DNA of 64,000 nt from Bosea beijingensis (GTDB lineage Bacteria > Pseudomonadota > Alphaproteobacteria > Rhizobiales > Beijerinckiaceae), in the NCBI RefSeq assembly GCF_030758975.1, contig NZ_CP132359.1:2000811-2064810 (forward strand), written 5' to 3'. Shown in pieces: positions 44,582 to 52,388 of this stretch. The position numbers were made by a program, and so were the translations under genes. Position 1 is the first letter of the stretch; every line of letters starts with the position of its first letter. The notes beneath the pieces are model-generated. The model was not told where the DNA came from, made no database searches, and saw only the letters and a list, made by a program, of their open reading frames with translations.

Positions 44582-44626
44582 GGATTGAAATCTTATCGGA
44601 TAGGGGATATTTCCTATCTTCAATCC
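44582..44626. promoter_or_regulatory. Nested inverted repeats with GATA/TATC boxes upstream of the S24 regulator
   Basis: The outer arms GGATTGAA (44582) and TTCAATCC (44619) are exact complements. Inside lie GATAGG (44599) and CCTATC (44613) as a second exact pair with an 8-nt spacer. The island is AT-rich and 36 bp upstream of the regulator's start codon, in the gap shared with the DUF952-pyrD unit. It is a good candidate for an autoregulatory operator. Confidence 0.5.
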
Positions 44627-44661
44627 CCGCCCCACGGCAAGAGCGAAGCGAGGCCTGCGCG

Positions 44662-45291
44662 ATGCTGTCACATGACCAGATCTGGGGGGCGATCGATACG
44701 CTCGCCCAGCGCTACGGCTTCACCGCTTCGGGCCTGGCGCGCAAGGCCGGGCTCGATGCCACCACCTTCAATCGCTCGAAGCGCGTCGCCCCCGACGGGC
44801 GCGAGCGCTGGCCCTCGACCGAATCGATTTCAAAGATCCTGGTCGCGACCGGCGCCTCCTTCGACGAGTTCATGAGCGTGGTACTGCGGCGCGAGCCGGC
44901 CCCGGCCCGCACGATTCCCTTGATCGGCTTCGCCCAGGCCGGCTCGGGCGGCTTCTTCGACGATGGCGGCTTTCCGGTCGGCACGGGCTGGGAGGAGGTC
45001 GCATTTCCCGGCGTCGCCGACGAGAAGGCCTATGCGCTGGAAATCTCCGGCGATTCGATGCTGCCGCTCTACCGTGACGGCGACACCATCATCGTCTCGC
45101 CGACCGCGACGGTCCGGCGTGGCGACCGGGTCGTGGTCAAGACGGTGGAGGGCGAGGTGCTCGCCAAGCAGCTCAAGCGCCAGACGGCCAAGACGGTCGA
45201 GCTCGCCTCGCTCAACCCCGAGCATGCCGACCGCGTGCTGAACAATGCCGAGATCGCCTTCATGGCGCGCGTGATCTGGGCGAGCCAGTAG
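44662..45291 (+). CDS. S24 family LexA/CI-like transcriptional regulator
   Basis: 209-residue repressor-like protein. The N-terminal HTH is at residues 5-70 (YGFTASGLARKAGLDATTFNRSKR). The C-terminal S24 peptidase domain has Ser132 (EISGDSMLP) and Lys169 (EVLAKQLKR), 37 residues apart as in LexA and UmuD. A possible Ala93-Gly94 self-cleavage bond lies in GFAQAGSGG, 39 residues before the Ser. It may respond to DNA damage through RecA-stimulated cleavage, or be a stress or heat-type S24 regulator. No phage genes are near. A longer frame to 44560 runs through the operator. Confidence 0.88.
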   Translation: MLSHDQIWGAIDTLAQRYGFTASGLARKAGLDATTFNRSKRVAPDGRERWPSTESISKILVATGASFDEFMSVVLRREPAPARTIPLIGFAQAGSGGFFDDGGFPVGTGWEEVAFPGVADEKAYALEISGDSMLPLYRDGDTIIVSPTATVRRGDRVVVKTVEGEVLAKQLKRQTAKTVELASLNPEHADRVLNNAEIAFMARVIWASQ

Positions 45292-45301
45292 GCGCCGCCT
45301 A

Positions 45302-46750
45302 TCAGTGCCCGTTGGCGCGCCGCGCCGGCAGCATCACCGCGAAGACCGCGCCCTTGACCGAAGGCTCCAGCGCGATCGAGCCGCCATGGAGCCGGACCAG
45401 CTCGGCCGCGACGGCGAGCCCGAGCCCGGTCCCGCCCGGCGTCACCGAGCCGCGAAAAGCCTGGAACAGGTTGGCACGCGCCCGCTCCGGCACACCAGGG
45501 CCGTTGTCGATGATGCGCAGCGCCACCGAGCCGTTCTCCGGCCCGGCCGTGACCGTCAGTACTGGCAGGTCGCCGGGTTCTGCCCCCGCCCGTGTCAGCG
45601 CCTGGATCGCATTGCGCATCAGGTTGGTCAGCACGCGCGCCATCTGGTCGGGGTCGCAGGGCGCCGACAATTCGGGCGGCACCCGATTCTCGAAGCGCGG
45701 CTGCTTGCCTTCGCCGAGGCCGAGCATCTCCGCCTGCTCGGCGACGAGCTGGCGCAAGGGTACGTCGCGGATCGCGGGGGTCGCCTCGGCGGCGCGGCCA
45801 TAGGCGAGGGTGGCCTGGCAGAAATCGATAGCGCGCCCCAGCGTCGCGATCAGGCGTGGCGCGAAGCGGCGGATCTTGGCGTCGCGGGTCTCGATCAACT
45901 GGTCGGACATGAGCTGTGCCGCAGCCAGCATGTTGCGCAGGTCGTGATTGATCTTGGAGACGGCGAGGCCGAGCTCGGCGAGATGTTTCTTGGTGCGCAA
46001 TTCGTCGGCGAGCGTCGCTTCCATGCGTGCGAGTGCGCGTTCCGCCTCGCCGATCTCGTCGGCTCGCAACGAAGGCTCGATGATCCGCCGGGGGTTTTCC
46101 GGATCGGCCTCGAACTCCATGACATTCGCCGCCAGATGCCGGATCGGCCCGATGATCAGCGCATTGAGCGCGATGTAGACGGCGAGCGCGGTGAGGCCCG
46201 TGAGCAGCAGCGAGATCAGCAGCAGGCTCCAGGAGAATTTCAGCATCGCCCGGCGCAGCGGGGCCTCGTCGATGACGATCTCGACGAAATCGGCCCCGCC
46301 GACGGCCTCGCCGACCACGCGGATCGGCATGGTCGCAGGTGAGACGAGCACGGCGAGCGCCTCTTCGATCGCGTTCATCCAGCTCAGGTTGCGCAGGTCG
46401 ATCGAACGCGAAACCTCCGGCGGCGGCATCGAATCGAGGCTGAGCAGGCGCCGTGCTCCACCGACGCGGGCCGCGATCGCACGCGCGCCCACGCCCATCA
46501 GCAAGCGATTCTCGCTGCCCTCGGGCAGGCCGTCTTCAGGCGCTCCTTCCAGGACCAGCGCCGCGACCTGCGCGGCGGCGATCCGGTCATTCAGCCAGTT
46601 GCGCCGGAAATTTGCGATGGAGGGCAGATAGATCAGCACCTCCGCCAGCATGACGAAGAGCACGGTGACGAGCAGCAGCTTGGCCGAGAGGCCGAGGCGC
46701 GTGAGGCCACGCGGCTGGCTGACCGACAGGGCTGGCTTGGGAGCATGCAT
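45302..46750 (-). CDS. Membrane sensor histidine kinase
   Basis: 482 residues. There are two spans (LSAKLLLVTVLFVMLAEVLIYL and SWSLLLISLLLTGLTALAVYIAL) around a periplasmic sensor of ~150 residues, then HAMP. The dimerisation/phosphorylation helix is VSKINHDLRNMLAAAQ with the His, and the HATPase domain has NLMRNAIQAL, DNGPGVP and GGTGLGLAVA. The HDLRN box is a variant of the usual HExxP/HDxRN. It starts 11 bp after the flavoprotein gene and is probably co-transcribed with it. No cognate response regulator is adjacent. Confidence 0.9.
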   Translation of the reverse strand: MHAPKPALSVSQPRGLTRLGLSAKLLLVTVLFVMLAEVLIYLPSIANFRRNWLNDRIAAAQVAALVLEGAPEDGLPEGSENRLLMGVGARAIAARVGGARRLLSLDSMPPPEVSRSIDLRNLSWMNAIEEALAVLVSPATMPIRVVGEAVGGADFVEIVIDEAPLRRAMLKFSWSLLLISLLLTGLTALAVYIALNALIIGPIRHLAANVMEFEADPENPRRIIEPSLRADEIGEAERALARMEATLADELRTKKHLAELGLAVSKINHDLRNMLAAAQLMSDQLIETRDAKIRRFAPRLIATLGRAIDFCQATLAYGRAAEATPAIRDVPLRQLVAEQAEMLGLGEGKQPRFENRVPPELSAPCDPDQMARVLTNLMRNAIQALTRAGAEPGDLPVLTVTAGPENGSVALRIIDNGPGVPERARANLFQAFRGSVTPGGTGLGLAVAAELVRLHGGSIALEPSVKGAVFAVMLPARRANGH

Positions 46751-46761
46751 CGTCGGCGATC

Positions 46762-48207
46762 TTAGCCGAAACGCCGCAGAAAGCCGATGAGGCGGCGTAA
46801 GCCCGGCCGCGTGGTCAATGTCGCGTGGAACGCGAGCGCGGCGCGGCGCGAGGCATCGGAGCGCGCGGCGGCGGGCAGCGGCATGCCGGCGACATCGCTG
46901 ACGCCGAGCCCCGCCCGCATCGCGATGCACCAGGGTGCGATCGACTCGCCAGCCGCGTCGCCGACGATGGTGATGCCGAGGATACGGCCTTTGCGATCGA
47001 CGATCGCCTTGACGAAGCCCTCGGTCTCTCCCTCGGCCCGCGCGGCGGCATTCTCGGAGAAGGGCCAGCGCAGCACGCGGATCTGCCCGGCCGCTTTGCG
47101 GGCCTCCGCCTCCGAAAGTCCGATCGAGGCGACCTGTGGCTGGCTCCAGGCGACGCGCGGCTCGCTTCGCGGCTCGATCTTCACCGGCTGGCGGAACAGG
47201 ATGCCGCGCAGCAGAAGCCCGACATGGTCGTCGCCGGCGCGATCGGAAGGAGCGGTTGCCGCGCCGCCGGCGCAGGCTCCCAGGGCGTAGACGCGGCGAT
47301 TGCTCGTCCGCAGGCTCCGATCGACGATGATCCCGGAGGCGTCATGGCGGATGCCGCCGAGATCGAGGTCGAGCTGCTCGATCGCGGGTCGACGCGGGCC
47401 GCAGAGGATGAGATGCGATCCCTCGACCGTCGCCTCGCCGGAAGGCGCTGCGACGACGAGTCGAAGGCCGGAGCGCGCACGCTCCGCCCGCAGCGGCTCG
47501 CCCTTCTCGTGAAGCTCCAGCCCGTCGCGCAGCAGCCGGCGCCGCAGGATCGCCGCGGCTTCGTCGTCATGGCCCGCTATCAAGTCCTCAGACGCGATCA
47601 GCGTCGCGGCGCAGCCGAGGCGGCGCAGGGCCTGGGCCAGCGCGGCGCCCGCGCCGCCGAGGATGATCGGCCGCTCCGGCAAGCGGGTCAGGCCGGCGAG
47701 ATCGGCTGCAGAGAGAACGGGCACCGAATCGAACCCCGGTATTGCGGGCAGAACGACCTGCGCGCCGGTGGCGATGACGAAGCGGCGCGCCTTGACCGGC
47801 TGTCCCGCGACGGTGACCGTGCTGCGGCTGGTGAAGCGGCCTTCGCCGTGAAGAACGGTGATGCCGAGCGTGGCCAATCGCTCGACCGCGTGATTGGCAC
47901 GGTCGCCCGCCAGTGCGCGCTGGACATGATCGTGGATAGCGGCCGGGTGCGGCTGTGGCTCCGCTGCCGAGAGGCCGAGGCGCCCGGCATCGCGCAGCGC
48001 CTGCGCGCGCGCTCCGATCTCGATCAGCGCGCGGGCGGTGAGCGGGCCGATGTCCCCGCCGGTAGCGTCCCGCTCGATCAGGACCACGGGAACGCCGAAG
48101 GCCGCTGCGGCGATCGCCAGCGCGATGCCGTTCTGGCCCGCGCCGATGACGCAGATATCGGGTGTCAACGCGGCTGGTTTCGCCGCCTTGGCCGTGCCGT
48201 CGCTCAC
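46762..48207 (-). CDS. FAD-dependent disulfide-reductase-like protein lacking redox cysteines
   Basis: 481-residue flavoprotein of the dihydrolipoamide dehydrogenase/mercuric reductase fold. The FAD motif is DICVIGAGQNGIALAIAAAAFG, a NAD(P) motif follows as ILGGAGAALAQALRRLG, and a dimerisation domain starts near AWSQPQVASIGLSE. Where the family has GGTCLNxGCIPSK, this protein reads GGDIGPLTARALIE, so both catalytic Cys are gone. The C-terminal His-Glu pair is also replaced (PLPAAARSDASR). It cannot be a classical disulfide reductase. Coupling to a histidine kinase suggests a redox- or flavin-sensing role, which is inference. Confidence 0.85.
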   Translation of the reverse strand: MSDGTAKAAKPAALTPDICVIGAGQNGIALAIAAAAFGVPVVLIERDATGGDIGPLTARALIEIGARAQALRDAGRLGLSAAEPQPHPAAIHDHVQRALAGDRANHAVERLATLGITVLHGEGRFTSRSTVTVAGQPVKARRFVIATGAQVVLPAIPGFDSVPVLSAADLAGLTRLPERPIILGGAGAALAQALRRLGCAATLIASEDLIAGHDDEAAAILRRRLLRDGLELHEKGEPLRAERARSGLRLVVAAPSGEATVEGSHLILCGPRRPAIEQLDLDLGGIRHDASGIIVDRSLRTSNRRVYALGACAGGAATAPSDRAGDDHVGLLLRGILFRQPVKIEPRSEPRVAWSQPQVASIGLSEAEARKAAGQIRVLRWPFSENAAARAEGETEGFVKAIVDRKGRILGITIVGDAAGESIAPWCIAMRAGLGVSDVAGMPLPAAARSDASRRAALAFHATLTTRPGLRRLIGFLRRFG

Positions 48208-48314
48208 CGGATGTCCCGTTTCGCTGTCGTCCCTGATCGCTGATGCGTTGCCGGGCCGGCGGAATCAAGGCCGTTGCGCAGCCGCTTCCGAATTAAAGCG
48301 ACACGCAGGCCTGC

Positions 48315-50651
48315 TCAGGCAACGCTGCGATTGCCGCTGCCGTTGCGGCTCTTGATGCTGGCCAGCGCTTCCGGACGGCCGAACAGGAAGCCCTGGGCGC
48401 GATGGGCGCCCAGTAATTGTACGGCGATGCGCTGCTGCTCGGTCTCGATGCCCTCGACCACGACGTTCATCTGGAGTCGGCGTGCGAGCTGGCAGACAGC
48501 TTCGATGACGGCCTTGGAGGCCTCGTTGGTATGGACCTCGCGCGCGAAGCTCTGGTCGATCTTCACCTGTGCGAAGGGATAGGTCGAGAGATAGGCGAGC
48601 GAGGAATAGCCGGTGCCGAAATCGTCGAGCGCGAAGGTCACGCCCAGCGCGCGCAACTCGTCGAGCACCGAGAGCGCCAGCTTGTCGTCCTCGATCAGCA
48701 GCGATTCCGTGACTTCGAGCATCAGGCGCCGCGATTCGAGCTGCGAGGCGAGGAGAGCGTCCTTGACCGTCTCGACGATCCGGCGCGGCTCGCGGAACTG
48801 CAGGGGCGAGACGTTGACGGAGACGCCGATGCCCGGCTCCCAGCTCGCGGCGTCGCGGCAGGCCTGGCGGATCGCCCAGTCGCCCATGCCGGCGATCAGG
48901 CCGGATTGCTCGGCGATCGGGATGAAGACGCCCGGCGGAACCATGCCGCGGGTGGGGTGGCGCCAGCGCATCAGCGCCTCGCGCGACACGACCTTCTGGG
49001 TCTTGAGGTCGATGATCGGCTGATAGTAGAGCTCGAGCGAGCCGTCGGTGCAGGCCTTGCGAAGATCGACCTCGATCTCGTGCCGCTCCATCATCTCCTC
49101 GGCCATGGCCGGGTTGAAGAACATCAGCATGTTCCGGCCGGCGGACTTCGCCTTGTAGAGCGCCGTGTCGGCATGGCGCAGCAGGTCGGCCGGATTGGCG
49201 CCGTCGAGCGGCGCCATGGCGATGCCGATGCTGGCGGTCACGTAGACGGTCTTGCCGTCGACATCGAAGGCCCGCGCCATCACGTCGATCATGCGCTGGG
49301 CGATGGCGGTGACGACGAGATGGTCCGCGGAGGGCAGGATCAGCAGGAACTCGTCGCCGCCGAAACGGGCGAGCATGTCGTTGCTGCGGATCGCGCTGCG
49401 CAGGCGGCTCGCGGTCTCCATCAGCACATGGTCGCCGATATCGTGGCCCAGGCTGTCATTGACCTGCTTGAAGCCGTCGAGATCGAGATAGAGCAGCGCG
49501 AAACCGTCGCCCGTGCGCTCGAGCTTGGCGAAGGTTTCGGCGATCTGCGTGGTGTATTCGAAACGGTTCGCCAGCCCGGTCAGTTCGTCGAAGCGCGCCA
49601 TCTGCTCGATGCGTGCCTCCGTCGCCTTGCGCTCGGTGGCATCCTCCGTGAGCATCAGGATACCGCCCTCGGCCGCAGGCGCGAGCGTGACGACGAGGAC
49701 GAGCCCGCCGCGCGTCACCAGTTCGCGGCTGGTGGCCTGCTGGGTCGCCTGGACTTCCGACAGCGCCGCGCGGATGTCGCGCAACTGCTCCTGGCTGATA
49801 ACCTGCCGCTCGACCAGGAAGCGCGCGATCGCCGTCAAGGGCGTGCCGGGCAGGGCGAGCGTCTCGGGCAGGCCGTAGAGCGTGCTGTGCGGCGCGTTGC
49901 TGACGGCGAGCTTGAGGCTGCGGTCGAACATCGCCAGCCCGTCGATCATCGTGTTGAGCGCTGCGTCGAGCGTCAGGTTCTGCGAATGCAGGGCGGAGGC
50001 GAGCGCCTTGGACTGCTTGTTGGCGTCGCTCAGCGCGAGCAGGTTCCGGTGCAGCGAGTTTGTGATCGCGATATTGGCCGCCACGTAGAGGAAGGCGAAA
50101 TAGCCGATATAGCGGTAATAGGGGTTATGAGCGCCGATCAGGCCGATCGCCATCGGGATGCAGAAGGTCAGGAGCTGCACCGCGACGAATTTCGGCCGTC
50201 CGGCATTGCGCGCGACATAGCCCGAGGCCAGCGCGATGGTCGAGGCGACCGAGGTGATATGCGCGGCGGGGTCGTCCGTCTGGACCAGCGCGACATAGCA
50301 GCTATAGCCGAGAACGGCGCTGAACAACGTCGCGCCGATGAAATAGTCGCGGTCCCAACGGCGGGTCTGCGCGTAGCTGTCCTGGGCGTGGTTGCGCCGG
50401 CGATAGGCGATCACCGTCATGATGCGCAGGATGACGATGAGCGTCACCAGGATGGTGAGGCTCATGAAGATGTCCATGCCGGTGGAGACCCAGCACAGGA
50501 ACGGCGTCAAGATGCCCGCGATTCCGCCGGGGATGATCGAGGCCGGCGATGAGAACAGCGAACTGACCAGCAGCGTATAGCCGGTCAGGTCGATATCCTC
50601 GCCCTGCTCGCGTCCGCCAGCCGTCGTCGGTCGCTTGAGCGCGCCTGCCAT
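48315..50651 (-). CDS. Membrane GGDEF-EAL cyclic-di-GMP protein with PAS-like domain
   Basis: 778 residues. The N-terminus has about six spans (residues ~25-200, unlike MHYT or MASE1 as far as I can see), then a PAS-like segment (~220-340, ALNTMIDGLAMFDRSLKL). The GGDEF domain is intact (RFGGDEF at 431-435) with an RxxD I-site (Arg422-Asp425). The EAL domain is intact at Glu558-Ala-Leu (SREALMRW), with DDFGTGYSSLAYL and EGIET, so both cyclase and phosphodiesterase activities are possible. It lies 147 bp downstream of the RpfF-like gene in the same direction. Confidence 0.92.
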   Translation of the reverse strand: MAGALKRPTTAGGREQGEDIDLTGYTLLVSSLFSSPASIIPGGIAGILTPFLCWVSTGMDIFMSLTILVTLIVILRIMTVIAYRRRNHAQDSYAQTRRWDRDYFIGATLFSAVLGYSCYVALVQTDDPAAHITSVASTIALASGYVARNAGRPKFVAVQLLTFCIPMAIGLIGAHNPYYRYIGYFAFLYVAANIAITNSLHRNLLALSDANKQSKALASALHSQNLTLDAALNTMIDGLAMFDRSLKLAVSNAPHSTLYGLPETLALPGTPLTAIARFLVERQVISQEQLRDIRAALSEVQATQQATSRELVTRGGLVLVVTLAPAAEGGILMLTEDATERKATEARIEQMARFDELTGLANRFEYTTQIAETFAKLERTGDGFALLYLDLDGFKQVNDSLGHDIGDHVLMETASRLRSAIRSNDMLARFGGDEFLLILPSADHLVVTAIAQRMIDVMARAFDVDGKTVYVTASIGIAMAPLDGANPADLLRHADTALYKAKSAGRNMLMFFNPAMAEEMMERHEIEVDLRKACTDGSLELYYQPIIDLKTQKVVSREALMRWRHPTRGMVPPGVFIPIAEQSGLIAGMGDWAIRQACRDAASWEPGIGVSVNVSPLQFREPRRIVETVKDALLASQLESRRLMLEVTESLLIEDDKLALSVLDELRALGVTFALDDFGTGYSSLAYLSTYPFAQVKIDQSFAREVHTNEASKAVIEAVCQLARRLQMNVVVEGIETEQQRIAVQLLGAHRAQGFLFGRPEALASIKSRNGSGNRSVA

Positions 50652-50798
50652 CTACTCCTGCCTTTGCCGCCCCACACGGCGCAATGCGCGACATCCACAC
50701 GTCGCGCATCATGCCAGAGCGTTGTACGAGAGCAGAGGTAAATGCTTCGTGTGGTTTTCCGGGGGCGGTGGACAGAGCGGCGAGCGACCCGCCGCCCG

Positions 50799-51740
50799 TC
50801 AGACCGGCGCGAGGTGGCGTTGGTAGACGCGCGCCAGCATCCGGTCCTGCGTCTGGGCGATGCGCTGCAGCTTCGAGATCGCGCTCGGGCTCAGGCGCAG
50901 CATGCAATTCGTCCAGATTTCGCCGAGATGGCCGAGTTCTTCGCGCAGATCGCCATGGCGGCGGTTGAAGGCCGAGAACAGCGCTGTCTTGGCGGCGTGG
51001 ACCGGCAGGGAGTCGGCGCAGTACTTGCGGATCCAGTCCTCGCCCGTGCCGGTCGGGACCACCGCTTCGAGTCCGCCCGCCGCCATGAAGTCCTGCGCGC
51101 TCATCTCCTCGCCGGAGAGCAGCATCTGCTCGGCCGCGCGCTGGCCCATGCGCCGCGACAGGATTGCCACCGCCGTGATCGGGAAGTGGTTGAACTTGAT
51201 CTCCGGGTAGACGAACGAGGCCTGTTCCTCGGCGATCATCACATTGCATGAGCGCGGCGCGTCGATGCCGCCGCCGATCGCCTTGGCGTGGATCGTCGAG
51301 AGCGTCACCACCAGCCCGCTGAGGCCGCCGGAGTTCAAGATCGCCCCTTCCGCCGAGAGCCTTGCATATTCCGTCAGCGCGGCGCGGTCGTTCTTGGCCA
51401 GGCAGTCCAGATAGAAATCGAGATCGCCGCCGAGCGTGAAGAACGGGCCCGTGCCCCGGAAGGCGAGGAAGCGCACCGGCGCGCGGTGATACTGGTCCGG
51501 CGCGCCCCAGAGCGCCACGATCGCGCTCTGGATCTTCACCAGGCTGTCCAGCAACTGCAGCGTGAAGACAGGCTTCAGCTCCGGCCGGATCGTGACCCAC
51601 AGCGTCTTGATATCCGGCTCATAGGCGATCTCCACCTCCGGCAGGAAGCCTGCCTTGTAGCGGATCGCATCGATGACTTCGCAACTCTCCAGCAGGGTCG
51701 GCGCGAGGCCCCCGGCTCCCAACTTCAAGGACTGCAACAT
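50799..51740 (-). CDS. RpfF-like crotonase (DSF-type fatty-acid signal synthase family)
   Basis: 313-residue enoyl-CoA hydratase-superfamily protein. It matches Xanthomonas RpfF over the whole core: FTLGGDLDFYLDCLAKNDRAAL, then GGGIDAPRSCNVMIAEE, YPEIKFNHFP, GQRAAEQMLLSGEEMSAQDFMAAGGLEAVVP and a C-terminal helix with EIWTNCMLRL. RpfF makes cis-2-unsaturated fatty-acid signals by dehydrating 3-hydroxyacyl-ACP and hydrolysing the thioester. Its two catalytic Glu (141 and 161) correspond here to Asp160 and Glu180, with the same 20-residue spacing. A ~85-residue N-terminal part is longer than in RpfF. ATG 51740 has AAGGAG upstream. It could act on other acyl thioesters. Confidence 0.82.
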   Translation of the reverse strand: MLQSLKLGAGGLAPTLLESCEVIDAIRYKAGFLPEVEIAYEPDIKTLWVTIRPELKPVFTLQLLDSLVKIQSAIVALWGAPDQYHRAPVRFLAFRGTGPFFTLGGDLDFYLDCLAKNDRAALTEYARLSAEGAILNSGGLSGLVVTLSTIHAKAIGGGIDAPRSCNVMIAEEQASFVYPEIKFNHFPITAVAILSRRMGQRAAEQMLLSGEEMSAQDFMAAGGLEAVVPTGTGEDWIRKYCADSLPVHAAKTALFSAFNRRHGDLREELGHLGEIWTNCMLRLSPSAISKLQRIAQTQDRMLARVYQRHLAPV

Positions 51741-51774
51741 GACGCTACCCCACAAACTCCTTGATGCCGGCAGC

Positions 51775-51867
51775 GTAAACGAGCTTAACAAAGTGTAAAC
51801 GAAATCCCGCGGAAATGGTTAATAGCATTAAGGTTTTTTGCCTTACCAAGCGTCAGGTCTGACGCTT
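51775..51867 (-). promoter_or_regulatory. Repeat-rich control region of the RpfF-like gene
   Basis: Moving away from the start codon: two direct GTAAACG boxes (51775 and 51795, exactly 20 bp apart), TTAAT-AGC-ATTAA (51819-51831), TAAGG-7 nt-CCTTA (51829-51845), and a perfect 20-bp dyad AAGCGTCAG-GT-CTGACGCTT (51848-51867). The block is clearly more AT-rich than its flanks. The dyad has the size of a TetR- or LuxR-type operator. The rest of the 425-bp gap (to 52165) shows no further gene. Confidence 0.5.
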
Positions 51868-52165
51868 GCCAACGTCCGGACTGCCGGCAAGGCAAGAGCC
51901 GCACCGCGGCTGTCGGAGTGAAAATTTCGCGGAGAGGCTGTGACCGGGAAACAAGTGGAAAGCGGCAGCGGTCTGAGAGGGAAGGATCATTCCCGCGCTC
52001 CGAGGCAGGGTCCGGGGCTGGCCTGCTCCGGCACGATTTCGCCCTGCCGTGGGCAGGGGCCGCGCCGCCATCGTCATGCTTGTCCGGCGGCGGCTCAGGG
52101 TCTAACGATACCGCCGCGAATTCGCCGCGTTCCCGCGTTCAAACACCCCACACCGAGCTGACATC

Positions 52166-52327
52166 GTGACCCGCCAGACAGCCGAGGACGAGAAGCAGGC
52201 GCGCCTTGCCGCCGCGCTCCGCGAGAACCTGAAGCGCCGCAAGGCCCAGGCTCGCGCTCGCCGTTCGGACGAAGCGCAAGCGCGTGAGCCGGCGCCGCCC
52301 ACTCAGGCCGACAACTCCCGGACCTGA
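52166..52327 (+). CDS. Small basic protein upstream of murA (53 aa, GTG start)
   Basis: A 53-residue frame, GTG at 52166 to TGA at 52327. It is highly charged, with AALRENLKRRKAQARARR as its core, a segment I recall from short conserved proteins before murA in Rhizobiales. Arg/Lys- and Ala-rich composition predicts one helix. murA starts 61 bp later. The function is unknown. The frame is easily missed because it is below common length cutoffs. Confidence 0.65.
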   Translation: MTRQTAEDEKQARLAAALRENLKRRKAQARARRSDEAQAREPAPPTQADNSRT

Positions 52328-52388
52328 ACTCCCTTATTCTCCCACGCGCCGCCGGCCCTGAGCCTGGCCGGCCGAGCAGGACCCGACG

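Noticed and set aside
44662..45291. Prophage repressor
   Set aside because: S24 architecture fits, but the flanks are ordinary chromosomal genes and no phage structural or integrase genes are present.
48417..50552. 711-codon plus-strand frame
   Set aside because: Antisense to the GGDEF-EAL gene.
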